A DNA stretch of 64,000 nucleotides from Tropicimonas sp. IMCC6043. Its GTDB lineage: Bacteria; Pseudomonadota; Alphaproteobacteria; Rhodobacterales; Rhodobacteraceae. The position numbers were made by a program, and so were the translations under genes. The stretch is taken from contig NZ_SELO01000006.1 of NCBI RefSeq assembly GCF_004146235.1, positions 124,001 to 188,000 of the forward strand, written 5' to 3'. How positions within the stretch are numbered: the stretch's first letter is position 1; each line of letters opens with the position of its first letter. The notes under the pieces were generated by a model. That model did not search any database. It was not told the DNA's origin and saw only the letters and a list, made by a program, of their open reading frames with translations. Of this stretch, positions 26,493-36,001 are shown piece by piece.

Positions 26493-28124
26493 TCACGCTC
26501 CAATCGCCGGTGCCCCGTCGCGCAGGAGCTTCCACTGGATCGCCTCCAGCAGCGCCTCGAAGGACGCGTCGACGATATTGGGCGACACCCCCATCGTCGA
26601 CCAGCGCCGCCCGGCTTCGTCCTCGCTGTCGATGATGACGCGGGTCACCGCCTCGACGCCGCCATTGGTGATGCGAACCTTGAAGTCCACGAGCTTCATG
26701 TCGGCGATATAGGGCTGGAGCGGTCCGAGATCCTTGGCCAGCGCCCGCGACAGCGCGTTGACCGGGCCGCGGTCGGAGCCGTCGGGGTCGAGCGATTCCG
26801 AGACCGAGAGCCGCTTCTCGCCGTCGATATGAAGCACGACGACCGCCTCGGAGAGCGATATCGTCTCGCCGAGCCGGTTCTTGCGGCGCTCGACCGTGAC
26901 CCGGTAGCGGTCGATCTTGAAGAAACTCGGCAGGAGGCCCAGCTCGCGCCGCGCGAGAAGTTCGAAGCTCGCCTGCGCGGTGTCGTAGGTGTATCCCGCC
27001 GCCTCCCGCGCCTTGACGAGGTCGAGGATGCGCCCGAGCGCCGGATCACCCTTCTCGACCATGAGCCCGGCCTCGGTCAGGCGCCGGCGCAGGTTCGACT
27101 GGCCGGCCTGGTTCGACATCGGGATGATCCGCTCGTTGCCGACAAGGGCGGGGTCGATATGTTCGTATGTCGACGGGTCCTTGAGCATTGCCGAGGCGTG
27201 CAGACCCGCCTTGTGCGCGAAGGCCGAGGCGCCGACATAGGGGGCGGCGCGCGCAGGCACGCGGTTGAGGATGTCGTCCATCATCCGGCTGAGCCGGGTC
27301 AGGCTCTCCAGACCCTCCTCCGTGACGCCGGTCTCGAACCGGCTCCGGTAGGGCTCCTTCAACGACAATGTCGGGATCAGCGAGATCAGGTTGGCGTTGC
27401 CGCAACGCTCGCCGAGCCCGTTCAATGTCCCCTGGATCTGCCGCGCCCCGGCATCCACCGCCGCCAGAGAGCCGGCGACGGCGTTCTCGGTGTCGTTATG
27501 GGTGTGGATGCCGAGCTTCTCGCCCGGGATGCCGGCCGCGATCACCGCGCTGGTGATGTCGTAGATCTCCGCCGGCAGCGTGCCGCCATTGGTGTCGCAG
27601 AGCACCACCCAGCGCGCGCCAGCCTCGAGCGCGGCCCGTAGGCAGGCGATGGCGTAGTCCGGGTTGGCCTTGTAGCCATCGAAGAAATGCTCGGCGTCAT
27701 AGAGCGCCTCGCGGCCCTCGCCGACGATGTGGCTCACCGAATCCGCGATCGCCGCGACATTCTCCTCGAGCGTCACGCCGAGCGCGGTCGTGACTTGGAA
27801 ATCGTGGCTCTTGCCGACGAGGCAGACCGCTTCCGTGCCGGCATTCATCACCGCCGCGAGCACCTCGTCATTGGCCGCCGAGCGCCCGACGCGCTTGGTC
27901 ATCCCGAAGGCGAGGAAGGTCGCGTGCCGGAACTCGGGCCGGCTGTCGAAGAACTCGCTGTCGGTCGGGTTGGCGCCGGGCCAGCCGCCCTCGATGTAGT
28001 CGATGCCGAGCCCGTCGAGCGCTGCCGCGATCTCCCGCTTGTCCTCGAGGCTGAACTGCACGCCCTGCGACTGCTGTCCGTCGCGCAGGGTGGTGTCGAA
28101 CAGGTAGAGCCGTTCCTTGCTCAT
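26493..28124 (-). CDS. cimA: (R)-citramalate synthase
   Basis: CimA condenses pyruvate and acetyl-CoA to (R)-citramalate, the first step of the threonine-independent route to isoleucine. The 543-residue protein is a DRE-TIM metallolyase: LFDTTLRDGQQSQGVQ gives the Arg/Asp metal motif, HTHNDTENAVAGS the His pair, and GTLNGLGERCGNANL the flexible region. The long C-terminal regulatory domain (from about 400) is typical of citramalate rather than isopropylmalate synthase in this family. It overlaps the stop of the upstream DUF6680-like gene in ATGA, so it is translationally coupled to cysS through that gene. Confidence 0.95.
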   Translation of the reverse strand: MSKERLYLFDTTLRDGQQSQGVQFSLEDKREIAAALDGLGIDYIEGGWPGANPTDSEFFDSRPEFRHATFLAFGMTKRVGRSAANDEVLAAVMNAGTEAVCLVGKSHDFQVTTALGVTLEENVAAIADSVSHIVGEGREALYDAEHFFDGYKANPDYAIACLRAALEAGARWVVLCDTNGGTLPAEIYDITSAVIAAGIPGEKLGIHTHNDTENAVAGSLAAVDAGARQIQGTLNGLGERCGNANLISLIPTLSLKEPYRSRFETGVTEEGLESLTRLSRMMDDILNRVPARAAPYVGASAFAHKAGLHASAMLKDPSTYEHIDPALVGNERIIPMSNQAGQSNLRRRLTEAGLMVEKGDPALGRILDLVKAREAAGYTYDTAQASFELLARRELGLLPSFFKIDRYRVTVERRKNRLGETISLSEAVVVLHIDGEKRLSVSESLDPDGSDRGPVNALSRALAKDLGPLQPYIADMKLVDFKVRITNGGVEAVTRVIIDSEDEAGRRWSTMGVSPNIVDASFEALLEAIQWKLLRDGAPAIGA

Positions 28125-28696
28125 GCCGAAGGTCCTTCGTTTTCGGAGGCTTCTTGTCCGTTGCTGTCCCCCGTTCCGGAGGTCTGAACGAAATCAACAA
28201 CGCCAACAGGAAGAAGGAGCTTCCCTTGACGCAACCCAACAAGAAACTCGCGGATTATCTGCTGTTGCTCTTCCGCGACTCCAAGTCCCTTTGGGTAGTA
28301 GCCGCCCGAAAGGATTTTTATCTGATCGAACTTATACCCAAGATCCCGTGCTATCTCGTCGATAAGGAGTACGCTCTTCCTGTCAACTTCCTCGTTCACC
28401 GCATTCAGAACATTCGCATTCCCACTTTCCCACTTCTGCCGATCCGAGTAAGTCTGCATTAAATCGTTGAACTTTTCCAAGATCTTTTTCTTTCCGGCAA
28501 ACTCGATCTCAATCAGATTCAATGCCATTACTCTGTCTTGGCTAAGCTGGGCTTTTCTCGTGCTTAAGAGTGATCGCAGAACATATAATTTCCGTTCGCG
28601 TTCACGGTCCCTTACTTGAAGTTGGCGGGATATAAGAACCGCGAGAATTGGCCCCAACACTATCGCAACAGTAGTAATCCAGAACTCGCTGCTCAT
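28121..28696 (-). CDS. DUF6680-like membrane-anchored protein, low GC
   Basis: A 191-residue protein with one N-terminal membrane helix (about residues 6-23), then a charged RDRERERK stretch and a mostly helical cytoplasmic region. It resembles DUF6680 proteins ([27 protein letters not shown]). Its base composition is clearly lower in GC than its neighbours, and it uses AT-rich codons (TTA, ATA, AAT). It is wedged between cysS and cimA with an ATGA overlap at both ends (28693-28696 and 28121-28124). Foreign origin is likely. Function unknown; related proteins are found scattered in accessory regions. Confidence 0.7.
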   Translation of the reverse strand: MSSEFWITTVAIVLGPILAVLISRQLQVRDRERERKLYVLRSLLSTRKAQLSQDRVMALNLIEIEFAGKKKILEKFNDLMQTYSDRQKWESGNANVLNAVNEEVDRKSVLLIDEIARDLGYKFDQIKILSGGYYPKGLGVAEEQQQIIREFLVGLRQGKLLLPVGVVDFVQTSGTGDSNGQEASENEGPSA

Positions 28697-30063
28697 ATTG
28701 ACGCCTCCAGCTTCGCCGCGTCAAAATCGTCGCCGGGAACAAGCTCAACCCCCCCCTTGCTCATGCGCACCTCGACACCGGCCGCAAGATAAGCTGCCTT
28801 AAGCCGGTCGACCTCGGAGAAATCCTTGTTCTCCATCGCCGCAGCGCGCGCTGCAGCTAGCCGTGCCTCATGCTCGGAGAGATCCACGTCCGGCGATTTT
28901 GCCCATTCAGGCACTTCGTCTTCCATCAACCCGAGAAGTTGAAGAGTATAGCGCAGTGTCGAAACGTCGTCGGCCAATGAGAGTTGGTGGCATTCGGCAA
29001 TCGCTTTCGCCGTGTTCAGGTCGTCTGACAGGGCGTTGACTACTCCAACATAGGGCTTCCCCTCGGCAGCTCCCTGCGCCGCTTGGGCGTACCATTTCCT
29101 GAGCGTCTTTTCTGCCTGCCGCGCCTTCTCCGCCGTCCAGTCCATCGGCTTCCGATAATGCGTCGAGAGATACACGAACCGGATCACCTCGCCCGGCACG
29201 CCCTGTTCCAGCACGTCATGCACGGTGAAGAAGTTGCCGAGGCTTTTCGACATCTTCTTCCCCTCGACCTGCAGCATCTCGTTGTGCATCCAGATCCGGG
29301 CAAACTCGCCCTCCGGATGCGCGCACCGGCTTTGCGCGATCTCGTTCTCGTGGTGCGGGAACATCAGGTCGTTGCCGCCGCCATGGATGTCGAAGCTCTC
29401 GCCGAGCAGCGCCAGAGACATCGCCGAGCACTCGATATGCCAGCCCGGACGGCCGCGGCCCCAGGGGCTGTCCCAGCCAGGAAGGTCGTCCGTCGACGGC
29501 TTCCAGAGCACGAAGTCCATCGGGTTGCGCTTGTACGGGGCGACCTCCACGCGGGCGCCGGCGATCATGTCCTCGACCGAGCGGCCGGAGAGCGCTCCGT
29601 ATTCGGCGTATTTCTCCACCGCGAAGAGCACATGGCCCTCGGCTTCGTAGGCGAAACCGTCGGCCACCAGCCCCGCGATCATCGCGATCATCTCGCCGAT
29701 AAAGGCGGTCGCGCGCGGTTCATGCGTCGGCGTCAGCACCCCCAGCGCGCCCATGTCCTCGTGATACCAGCGGATCGTCTCCTCGGTGATCGCCCCGATC
29801 GGCCGCCCGCTCTCCTCGGCGCGGCGGATGATCTTGTCGTCCACATCGGTGAAGTTGCGCACATAGGTGACGTGGTCCGCCCCGTAGACATGGCGCAGGA
29901 GGCGGAACAGCGTGTCGAAGACGATCACCGGGCGGGCGTTGCCCATATGCGCGCGGTCATAGACCGTGGGCCCGCAGACATACATCCGCACGTTCCCCGA
30001 ATCGATCGGATCCAGCCGCTCCTTGCGGCGGGTCTTGGTGTTCCAGAGCCTGATATCGGCCAT
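28693..30063 (-). CDS. cysS: Cysteinyl-tRNA synthetase
   Basis: CysRS charges tRNA-Cys. The 456-residue class I enzyme has Cys30 in YVCGPTVYD and the HIGH-type signature HMGN (39-42). [10 protein letters not shown] and HHENEIAQS supply the zinc ligands, and KMSKSLGN is the second ATP motif. The C-terminal helical domain (from about residue 330) is complete. The last 400 bases, roughly from 29100 down to the stop, are poorer in GC than the first two thirds, matching the adjacent low-GC gene. That suggests recombination reached into cysS. The start is 222 bp from repeat copy C. Confidence 0.97.
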   Translation of the reverse strand: MADIRLWNTKTRRKERLDPIDSGNVRMYVCGPTVYDRAHMGNARPVIVFDTLFRLLRHVYGADHVTYVRNFTDVDDKIIRRAEESGRPIGAITEETIRWYHEDMGALGVLTPTHEPRATAFIGEMIAMIAGLVADGFAYEAEGHVLFAVEKYAEYGALSGRSVEDMIAGARVEVAPYKRNPMDFVLWKPSTDDLPGWDSPWGRGRPGWHIECSAMSLALLGESFDIHGGGNDLMFPHHENEIAQSRCAHPEGEFARIWMHNEMLQVEGKKMSKSLGNFFTVHDVLEQGVPGEVIRFVYLSTHYRKPMDWTAEKARQAEKTLRKWYAQAAQGAAEGKPYVGVVNALSDDLNTAKAIAECHQLSLADDVSTLRYTLQLLGLMEDEVPEWAKSPDVDLSEHEARLAAARAAAMENKDFSEVDRLKAAYLAAGVEVRMSKGGVELVPGDDFDAAKLEASI

Positions 30064-30284
30064 GAGAAATCCTCTCGGGTGCGGCGCCCGGCGGGTCTAG
30101 CAACTTCGATCTGGAAAGGGAATGAAGGAACCTGCCCGCCTGACGATGTCAGCGGATAATGCAGATGCAGATGATGACGCTGCGGGTCTTCATGACGCCG
30201 TCCTAGCGCCTCGGCCGCGCCGCGCCAAGCGTTTTCTGATCGCTGTGCCAGACGGTCGCTTGTTCACTTGTCCGCCGGGGCCGG
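30064..30284. other. Gene-free stretch upstream of cysS
   Basis: Together with repeat copy C (30285-30453) this makes a 465-bp gap between cysS and the cytochrome gene. The stretch should contain the cysS promoter. Its first 100 bp are less GC-rich. I see no convincing reading frame or RNA gene; the open frames in it are short and lack ribosome sites. Confidence 0.5.
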
Positions 30285-30453
30285 GTGCGGAGCTGCGCCA
30301 TCGACGGGCCGCGGCGCGGTGATCCGACAGATGGTCGGAGCGCTTTATGGTGAGGAGTCCCAAAATGAACGGCACGATGCGCTGGCGTCAACGTATCGCC
30401 GGGCCGTGGGGGCGGCTCGTCGATTGCGCGGCGGCCTTCGGGTTTTGCACAGC
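30285..30453 (-). repeat. Intergenic repeat, copy C (3' of cytochrome gene)
   Basis: This is the third copy of the roughly 170-bp element. GTGCGGAGCTGCGCCATCGA, GGGCCGCGGCGCGGTGATCC, GCTTTATGGTGAGGAGTCC, GATGCGCTGG, GTATCGCCGGGCCGTGG and GCGCGGCGGCCTTCGG match the other copies. The 8-bp inverted repeat keeps seven of eight pairs, one as a wobble. It lies 75 bp beyond the cytochrome stop and in the same orientation to that gene as copies A and B are to theirs. Confidence 0.75.
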
Positions 30454-30528
30454 GCCACGGTTCCTTGCTCGGAGCCCTGATCCGGATCAACGTCAAGCAT
30501 CGCCCAGTCCGGTCAACCAGAGTCCGGA

Positions 30529-31434
30529 TCACTCGAGTTCAGACTCGGGGATCGGCCTCGCCGGCAGCGCCTGGAGATAAGCGGCGATGGCGTAAAGGTC
30601 GCTCTCCGGGAGCTGCGCAAGATCGTAGCGCGCCGCCTCCATCCCCTCGTACGACCCGCGGGTGGGCCGCAGGGCGTCAACGATCTCCTCGGCGCTCCAG
30701 CCGGCAAGCCCCTCTTCGTGCGGCGTGAGGTTGGCCGCGAAACCGGACCCGTCGGGAACCTCCGCCCCCGCCAGCCACTGGCCGAGGCGCGGACCGCCGA
30801 GCGGCGTGCGCGCGGTGTGGCAGGCACCGCAATGGCCCGGCCCCTCGACGAGATACTGCCCGCGCGCGACCTCGGCATCCGCACCGGGCAGGTCGACCAC
30901 CGGGCCGGGGCGCAGGTAGAGACCCCGCCAGGCCTCTGCCGCGCCGGGAAGGTTCACCGGAAAGGGCAGCCGGTCCGCGATGTTGGCATCCGGGACGCCG
31001 GGCAACGTCGAGAGATAGGCGTAAAGATCGGCGATGTCGGCCTCGGACATGCGCGCGTAGGAGGGATAGGGAAAGGCGGGCAGATAGGCGCGACCGTCCG
31101 GTGCGAGCCCCTGCCGCATCGCCCGGTCGAAATCCTCGAGGCTCCAGGCGCCGATGCCCGCCACCGGGTCGGACGAGATATTCGTCGCGTGAACGATGCC
31201 GTGGCCGGTGACGATCGGCCTGCCACCGCCGAGACGCGGCGCCGCCGTCGAGAGCCGACCCTCGCCGGCATGGCAGGAAGCGCAGCCGCCGGCCCAGAAG
31301 AGGTCGCGGCCATTGGCGCGCGACACCTCCGCCGCAAGCGCCGGCCCGGTATCCGTCCCCGTCCCCGGAACAGTCGGCGCACAGGCTGCGAGCACGAGCA
31401 GGCAGAGCATCGCCGGGATCTCTCGCGCGCCCAT
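30529..31434 (-). CDS. Dihaem c-type cytochrome lipoprotein
   Basis: The 301-residue protein has a lipoprotein-type signal (CLLVLAAC, lipidated Cys18) and two haem-binding motifs: CASCH at 51-55 and CGACH at about 202-206. Methionine axial-ligand candidates lie in YARMSEADIADLYAYL and YEGMEAARYDLAQLP. The two-domain form resembles the cytochrome subunits that accept electrons from periplasmic dehydrogenases (alcohol, sugar or gluconate types). It begins 4 bp after the stop of the barrel gene, so the two are one operon. No dehydrogenase is adjacent. Its partner is unknown, and placement beside the arabinose genes is suggestive only. Confidence 0.85.
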   Translation of the reverse strand: MGAREIPAMLCLLVLAACAPTVPGTGTDTGPALAAEVSRANGRDLFWAGGCASCHAGEGRLSTAAPRLGGGRPIVTGHGIVHATNISSDPVAGIGAWSLEDFDRAMRQGLAPDGRAYLPAFPYPSYARMSEADIADLYAYLSTLPGVPDANIADRLPFPVNLPGAAEAWRGLYLRPGPVVDLPGADAEVARGQYLVEGPGHCGACHTARTPLGGPRLGQWLAGAEVPDGSGFAANLTPHEEGLAGWSAEEIVDALRPTRGSYEGMEAARYDLAQLPESDLYAIAAYLQALPARPIPESELE

Positions 31435-31438
31435 CCGC

Positions 31439-32149
31439 TCAGCGCTTCCAGGGCAGCTTGTCGAACGAATAGCTCACGCCGACCGCGACCTGCTTGCTCA
31501 GAATCCCCGATTGCAGCTCGCCACCATATTGCAGGTCGACGTCGATCCAGAACTTCGCCAGCTTGAGTTCGGTGAAGACGCTCCAGTGCTCGTTGATCTT
31601 GTAGTCCAGACCGAGCAGCGCCTGCGCCGAGGCGCCTCCGAACTGGTACCAGAAGGTCTCGCTGTCGCCGGCCTTGTTCGTCACCTCGACATGCGGCGTG
31701 GTGATGCCGAGGCCGAGCCCGGCATAGGGGGTGAAGCGGCTCTCGTTGAGCCAGCGATACTGGACGTTGCCGGAGATCATGTTCACCCCGTCGGTGAATT
31801 CCAGCACCTTGAAATCGTCGGGCATCGGGTCGGCGGCGACCTTTGCATGGACGTTGTCGATGCCGAAGCCCCAGTTGGGATGCTCCTCCAGCCACCAGAT
31901 CGCCCGGAGGCCGAAATAGGGCGGCATCTTGAACGCCTCGCCGTCCCAGCTCACATCGGTCGACTGGTCGCCCGCGCCGCGGTTGAAATTGTAGTCGACA
32001 GTCGAATCCGGCGACTGGTTCGCACCGAGATAGAAGGAGAGGACCAGCTCCGCCGAGGCCGGCGACGCGGCGAGGATGGCGGCGGCAAGGGCGCCCGAAA
32101 GGCGGAACCTGGCCATCCGGTGAGGGTTGGCTGTGGAACGGTCAATCAT
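31439..32149 (-). CDS. Outer-membrane beta-barrel protein (OmpW-like)
   Basis: The product (236 residues from the ATG at 32149) has a signal peptide ending ILAASPASA. The barrel has strands LVLSFYLGANQS, PPYFGLRAIWWL, GNVQYRWL, FTPYAGLGLGIT, FGGASAQALLGLDYKI, WSVFTELKLAKFW, and a C-terminal VAVGVSYSF. An AGGAG ribosome site lies upstream of the start. Length and layout recall small barrels such as OmpW. It is followed at 4 bp by the dihaem cytochrome. A candidate AraC-type half-site lies 127 bp upstream, so arabinose control is possible, and it could serve sugar entry. This is inference. Confidence 0.8.
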   Translation of the reverse strand: MIDRSTANPHRMARFRLSGALAAAILAASPASAELVLSFYLGANQSPDSTVDYNFNRGAGDQSTDVSWDGEAFKMPPYFGLRAIWWLEEHPNWGFGIDNVHAKVAADPMPDDFKVLEFTDGVNMISGNVQYRWLNESRFTPYAGLGLGITTPHVEVTNKAGDSETFWYQFGGASAQALLGLDYKINEHWSVFTELKLAKFWIDVDLQYGGELQSGILSKQVAVGVSYSFDKLPWKR

Positions 32150-32275
32150 GTTTCTGCCCTGCTCCTTTTCGAACGCGAGCCGGCCCGCTCTGAGTCCCGG
32201 TGATTTCCCGGTTTCGATTCTCAGCAGATCGCCGGCAGACGCAACCGTCGTCCACGCGATCAATTGCCTCGGTCA

Positions 32276-32292
32276 AATGGACATATTCGAGA
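32276..32292. promoter_or_regulatory. Candidate AraC-type half-site and -35 element upstream of the barrel gene
   Basis: AATGGACATATTCGAGA on the plus strand reads TCTCGAATATGTCCATT on the minus strand and is followed there by TTTGACCG, a possible -35 box. The same order (GTCCAT, then TTTGACCG) occurs upstream of chvE. Compared with the araB-araC sites, the six core bases ATGGAC and the flanking A/T run agree. It lies between the araA terminator and the barrel gene start. Confidence 0.35.
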
Positions 32293-32333
32293 TGCAGTTT
32301 CCGCATGGCCGGCCAGGCCGCACCCTAGAACGG

Positions 32334-32361
32334 AAAAGGGCCGGGCGTCGCCGCCCGGCCC
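32334..32361 (-). terminator. Rho-independent terminator of the arabinose operon
   Basis: Read on the minus strand, GGGCCGGGCG (32361-32352), loop GCGA, CGCCCGGCCC (32347-32338) is a perfect 10-bp hairpin followed by TTTT. It lies 23 bp after the araA stop and closes the chvE-gguA-gguB-araD-araA transcript. Confidence 0.92.
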
Positions 32362-32384
32362 AGATGTCAGACGACAGACCCGCC

Positions 32385-33893
32385 TCAGGCCCGGAACCCG
32401 CCGGCGATGTGCCAGTAGACCTCGTTCATCCTGAGATCCTGACGGAAGCGGTCGATCGTCGTGCCGGCGCCGATATAGGCCAGCTCGATACCGGCGATGG
32501 TGGCGAAGTCGTCCAGCATCTCGCGCGTGACGTCGTAGCTGTAGGCCGTGTGGTGGGCACCGCCGGCAAGGATCCAGGCGCGGGCCGCGGTCTTGAAGTC
32601 CGGCGCGCAGGACCAGACGGCGCGGGCGACCGGCAGTTTCGGCAGGTCGGGATGGTCGATCGCGGTGACCGCGTTGGCGACAAGCCGGAAACGGTTGCCG
32701 AGATCGACGAGGCTGGCGTTGACCGCCGGGCCCTTCACCGCGTTGAACACCATTCGCACCGGGTCCGCCTTGCCGCCGATGCCGAGCGGGTGGATCTCCA
32801 GCCGTGGCTTTCCGGACGCGATGGTCGGGCAGATCTCGAGCATATGGGCGCCGAGGACGCGCTCGGCGCCGGGGACCAGGTCGTAGGTGTAATCCTCCAT
32901 GAAGGAGCAGGCACCCGAGAGCCCCTCGCCCATCACCTTCATCGCCCGGAGAAGCGCCGGGGTCTTCCAGTCGCCCTCGCCGGCGAAGCCGTAGCCCATT
33001 CCCATCAGCCGCTGCGGCGCGAGGCCGGGCAACTGGTTGAGCCCGTGCAGGTCTTGGAAGGTGTGGGTGAAGCCCTTGTAGCCGCCCGCCTCAAGGAAGG
33101 CCCGGATGCCGAGTTCCTGGCGCGCGGCGTCGAGCAGCGAGGCGCGGCGCTCTCCGCCGGGGCCGAGCGCGGGCACCACCTCGTAGAGCTCGTCGTATTC
33201 GGCGGCCAGCGCGGCCACCTCCCCTTCGGAGAATTCCGACATGCGGGCCACGAGATCGCCCACGCCCCAGCCGTCCACCGCGAAACCAAAGGCCATCTCG
33301 GCGCCGACCTTGTCACCCTCGGTCACCGCCACGTCGCGCATGTTGTCGCCGAAGCGACAGAAGCGGGCGCCCTGCCAGTCGTCCCAGGCGCGGGCGGCGC
33401 GCATCCAGCTGTCGATCCGTGCCTGCACTTCCTCGTCGGACCAGTGGCCGACCACCACCTTGCGGCCGAGCCGCAGGCGCGTCTGCATGAAGCCCGCCTC
33501 GCGGTCTCCATGTGCGGCCTGGTGCAGGTTCATGTAGTCCATGTCGATGCTGTCCCAGGGCAGCTCGGCGAAGAACTGGGTGTGCAGGTGCAGCACCGGC
33601 TTGGTGAGCTGGCTCAGGCCGCGGATCCACATCTTGGCCGGCGAGAAGGTGTGCATCCAGAGGATGACACCGCCGCATTCCGGATCGGCAGAGGCGCGAC
33701 GGCAGAGATCGGCGACCTCGTCGGAGGTTTTAGCGAGACCCGCATATTCCACAGGGAGGACGAGCTTGCCGCTGCCGTCGAGCCCCGCGACGACCTTGCG
33801 GGCGTTCTCCTCGACCTGTGCCAGCGCTTCGGGGCCGTAGAGATGTTGCGAGCCGCAGATGAACCAGATCTTCAGCGGTTTCAGTCCGATCAT
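32385..33893 (-). CDS. araA: L-arabinose isomerase
   Basis: AraA converts L-arabinose to L-ribulose using Mn2+. The 502-residue protein has normal family length. Expected metal ligands are seen in order: Glu in [13 protein letters not shown], Glu in [10 protein letters not shown], His in [16 protein letters not shown], and His in [13 protein letters not shown]. The N-terminus [18 protein letters not shown] is the family signature. The gene is the last of the operon, 49 bp downstream of araD and just before a strong terminator. Product cytoplasmic. Confidence 0.98.
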   Translation of the reverse strand: MIGLKPLKIWFICGSQHLYGPEALAQVEENARKVVAGLDGSGKLVLPVEYAGLAKTSDEVADLCRRASADPECGGVILWMHTFSPAKMWIRGLSQLTKPVLHLHTQFFAELPWDSIDMDYMNLHQAAHGDREAGFMQTRLRLGRKVVVGHWSDEEVQARIDSWMRAARAWDDWQGARFCRFGDNMRDVAVTEGDKVGAEMAFGFAVDGWGVGDLVARMSEFSEGEVAALAAEYDELYEVVPALGPGGERRASLLDAARQELGIRAFLEAGGYKGFTHTFQDLHGLNQLPGLAPQRLMGMGYGFAGEGDWKTPALLRAMKVMGEGLSGACSFMEDYTYDLVPGAERVLGAHMLEICPTIASGKPRLEIHPLGIGGKADPVRMVFNAVKGPAVNASLVDLGNRFRLVANAVTAIDHPDLPKLPVARAVWSCAPDFKTAARAWILAGGAHHTAYSYDVTREMLDDFATIAGIELAYIGAGTTIDRFRQDLRMNEVYWHIAGGFRA

Positions 33894-33942
33894 GTTTCTT
33901 GCCTTTCCGTATCCCGGGCCCGTTCACGGCCCTGTCCGTCAA

Positions 33943-34632
33943 TCACTTCTGGCCATACCAGGCGTTCGCGCCGTGCTTGCGCTGGTAGTGGTAGTCGAGC
34001 ACGTAGTCTTCCAGCGGCGGCAGCCCGCCGCAGGCGATCCGGGTGATCGTCGCCATCTCGGCGCATTTCTCGAGCACAACCGCGTTGTGCACCGCATCGT
34101 CGGGCGTCCTGCCCCAGGCAAAGGGGCCGTGGCCGGCGAGCAGCACCATCGGCTGCGCCATCGGGTCCCTGCCCTCGAAGGTGCGGACAATGGTCTCGCC
34201 TGTCTCGCCCTCGTAATCGCGCGCCACCTGCTCCGGCGTCAGTGGCGCGGTGCAGGGGATCGGGCCCGAACAGTAATCGGCCTGGGTGGTGCCGAGGCAG
34301 GGGATCTCCATCCGCGCCTGCGCCCAGCCCACGGCATGGGGCGAGTGGGTGTGCACCACGCCGCCGATGTCGGGGAAGTTGCGGTAGAGGCAGGTATGGG
34401 TCCTGGTGTCGGAGGAGGGCTTTTTCGAGCCCCAGACGGTCTCGTTCTCGAGGTTGACGACGACCATGTCGTCGACGGTCATCTCGTCATAGGAAACGCC
34501 CGAGGGCTTGATGACCACCAGACCGCTCTCGCGGTCGATGCCGCTTACATTGCCCCAGGTATAGATCACCACGCCGCGACGGTTGAGTTCGAGATTGGCG
34601 TCGAGGACCCGTTTGCGAAGCTCCGGAAGCAT
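33943..34632 (-). CDS. araD: L-ribulose-5-phosphate 4-epimerase
   Basis: AraD turns L-ribulose 5-phosphate into D-xylulose 5-phosphate, feeding the pentose phosphate pathway. The 229-residue class II aldolase-fold enzyme has the zinc motif VVHTHSPHAVGWAQ (His94, His96), the third His in LLAGHGPFAWG, and the WGNVSGIDRE substrate loop. The ATG at 34632 follows an AAGGAAA ribosome site; the upstream open frame overlaps the hairpin region and is not conserved. The gene is separated from gguB by 148 bp that hold a strong hairpin, and from araA by 49 bp. Confidence 0.96.
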   Translation of the reverse strand: MLPELRKRVLDANLELNRRGVVIYTWGNVSGIDRESGLVVIKPSGVSYDEMTVDDMVVVNLENETVWGSKKPSSDTRTHTCLYRNFPDIGGVVHTHSPHAVGWAQARMEIPCLGTTQADYCSGPIPCTAPLTPEQVARDYEGETGETIVRTFEGRDPMAQPMVLLAGHGPFAWGRTPDDAVHNAVVLEKCAEMATITRIACGGLPPLEDYVLDYHYQRKHGANAWYGQK

Positions 34633-34688
34633 GTCTGCATTTCCTTGTCCGGTGGCGGCGCTGTCGCCGCAGTGGTTCGGGGCGGATC

Positions 34689-34726
34689 GGAGCCGGCGAC
34701 CGGAGAGGGGGAGGGTCGCCGGCTCC
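34689..34726 (-). other. Intercistronic hairpin between gguB and araD
   Basis: A perfect 13-bp inverted repeat, GGAGCCGGCGACC (34689-34701) and GGTCGCCGGCTCC (34714-34726), with a 12-base loop. There is no T-run after it on either strand. Such hairpins in polycistronic mRNAs are known to stabilise upstream segments or mark processing sites, which would set the ratio of transporter to enzymes. Confidence 0.7.
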
Positions 34727-34780
34727 TGGGTGTCCGCGGGCAAGGAGGAGGTCGGGACCCGCGGCATTCGAAGAAGAGGG

Positions 34781-36001
34781 TCAGCCGGCCTTCTTCTTGT
34801 TGTAGACATCGAAGATGACGGCGGCGAGCAGCACCAGGCCCTTGATGACCTGCTGGTAGTCGATGCCGACCGACATGATGGACATGCCGTTGTTCATCAC
34901 CCCCATCAGGAAGGCGCCGATCACCGCGCCGACCACGGTGCCCACGCCGCCCGACATCGAGGCGCCGCCAATGAAGACCGCGGCGATGACGTCAAGCTCG
35001 AAGGCGACGCCGGCTTTCGGCGACGCGGAGTTGAGGCGCGCGGCAAAGACGAGACCGGCCAGCGCGGCGAGGAACCCCATATTGGCGAAGGCAAGGAACA
35101 CCAGCTTCTGCGTGTTGACGCCCGAGAGCCGCGCGGCCTTCTCGTTGCCGCCAAGCGCGTAGATGCGCCGGCCCGTCGTGGTCCTCGAGGTGAAGAAGCC
35201 ATAGAGCGCGATCAGGATGGCCATGACGATGAGCACGTTGGGGAGCCCCCGGTAGCCGGCCATCAGCCAGGTGAAGTAGTTGATCGCGAAGAGGATCAGG
35301 CCGTTGCGCAGGACGAAGACGGAGACCGGCTCTTCTGCCTTGGCAATCCGCTGCTGCGCCATGCGGGCACTGAAATTGGTGTAGACGAGGAAGAGGCTGA
35401 TCGCGGCACCGAGCGCCAGTGTCAGCATGTGCGGCTTGCCGGAGCCCAGAAGGTCGGGGATGAACCCCGAGGAGAGCCGCTGGAAGGTCACCGGGAAGGG
35501 GCCGATCGACTGGCCGGCGAGCAGCGCCAGCGTCAGGCCACGGAAGACGAGCATGCCGGCCAGCGTCACGATAAAGGCCGGGATCTTGTGATAGGCGACC
35601 CAGTAGCCCTGGACCGCACCGATGACCACGCCGGCGACGAGACAGATGATGACGGAGACGAGAACCGGCAGCTCATAGGTCACCATGAGCACGGCGGCGA
35701 GCGCGCCGATGAAACCGACGACCGACCCGACCGACAGGTCGATATGACCGGCGACGATGACCAGCAGCATGCCGATGGCCATGATCACGATATAGCTGTT
35801 CTGCAGCACCAGATTGGTGATGTTGAGCGGCTTCATCAGGATGCCGTCGGTCATGATCTGGAAGGAAACCATGACCACGATCAGCGCTAGCAGCAGGCCG
35901 TATTCGCGCATGTTCGACTTGATGTAGCTGCCGATCGAGTTCTTGTTCTCGCCGCTGTCCATCGTGGCGGCGGTCGTGACCTGTTGCATGGTATCACCCA
36001 T
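34781..36001 (-). CDS. gguB: GguB-like sugar ABC transporter permease
   Basis: The membrane component of the ChvE-GguAB monosaccharide importer (CUT2 family). At 406 residues it is longer than RbsC, as usual for GguB/XylH-type permeases. It has about ten membrane segments, the conserved [26 protein letters not shown] stretch and the permease loop [26 protein letters not shown] that contacts the ATPase. The ATG at 36001 overlaps the end of gguA by 8 bp. The substrate is inferred to be L-arabinose (and related sugars) from its operon. Confidence 0.93.
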   Translation of the reverse strand: MGDTMQQVTTAATMDSGENKNSIGSYIKSNMREYGLLLALIVVMVSFQIMTDGILMKPLNITNLVLQNSYIVIMAIGMLLVIVAGHIDLSVGSVVGFIGALAAVLMVTYELPVLVSVIICLVAGVVIGAVQGYWVAYHKIPAFIVTLAGMLVFRGLTLALLAGQSIGPFPVTFQRLSSGFIPDLLGSGKPHMLTLALGAAISLFLVYTNFSARMAQQRIAKAEEPVSVFVLRNGLILFAINYFTWLMAGYRGLPNVLIVMAILIALYGFFTSRTTTGRRIYALGGNEKAARLSGVNTQKLVFLAFANMGFLAALAGLVFAARLNSASPKAGVAFELDVIAAVFIGGASMSGGVGTVVGAVIGAFLMGVMNNGMSIMSVGIDYQQVIKGLVLLAAVIFDVYNKKKAG

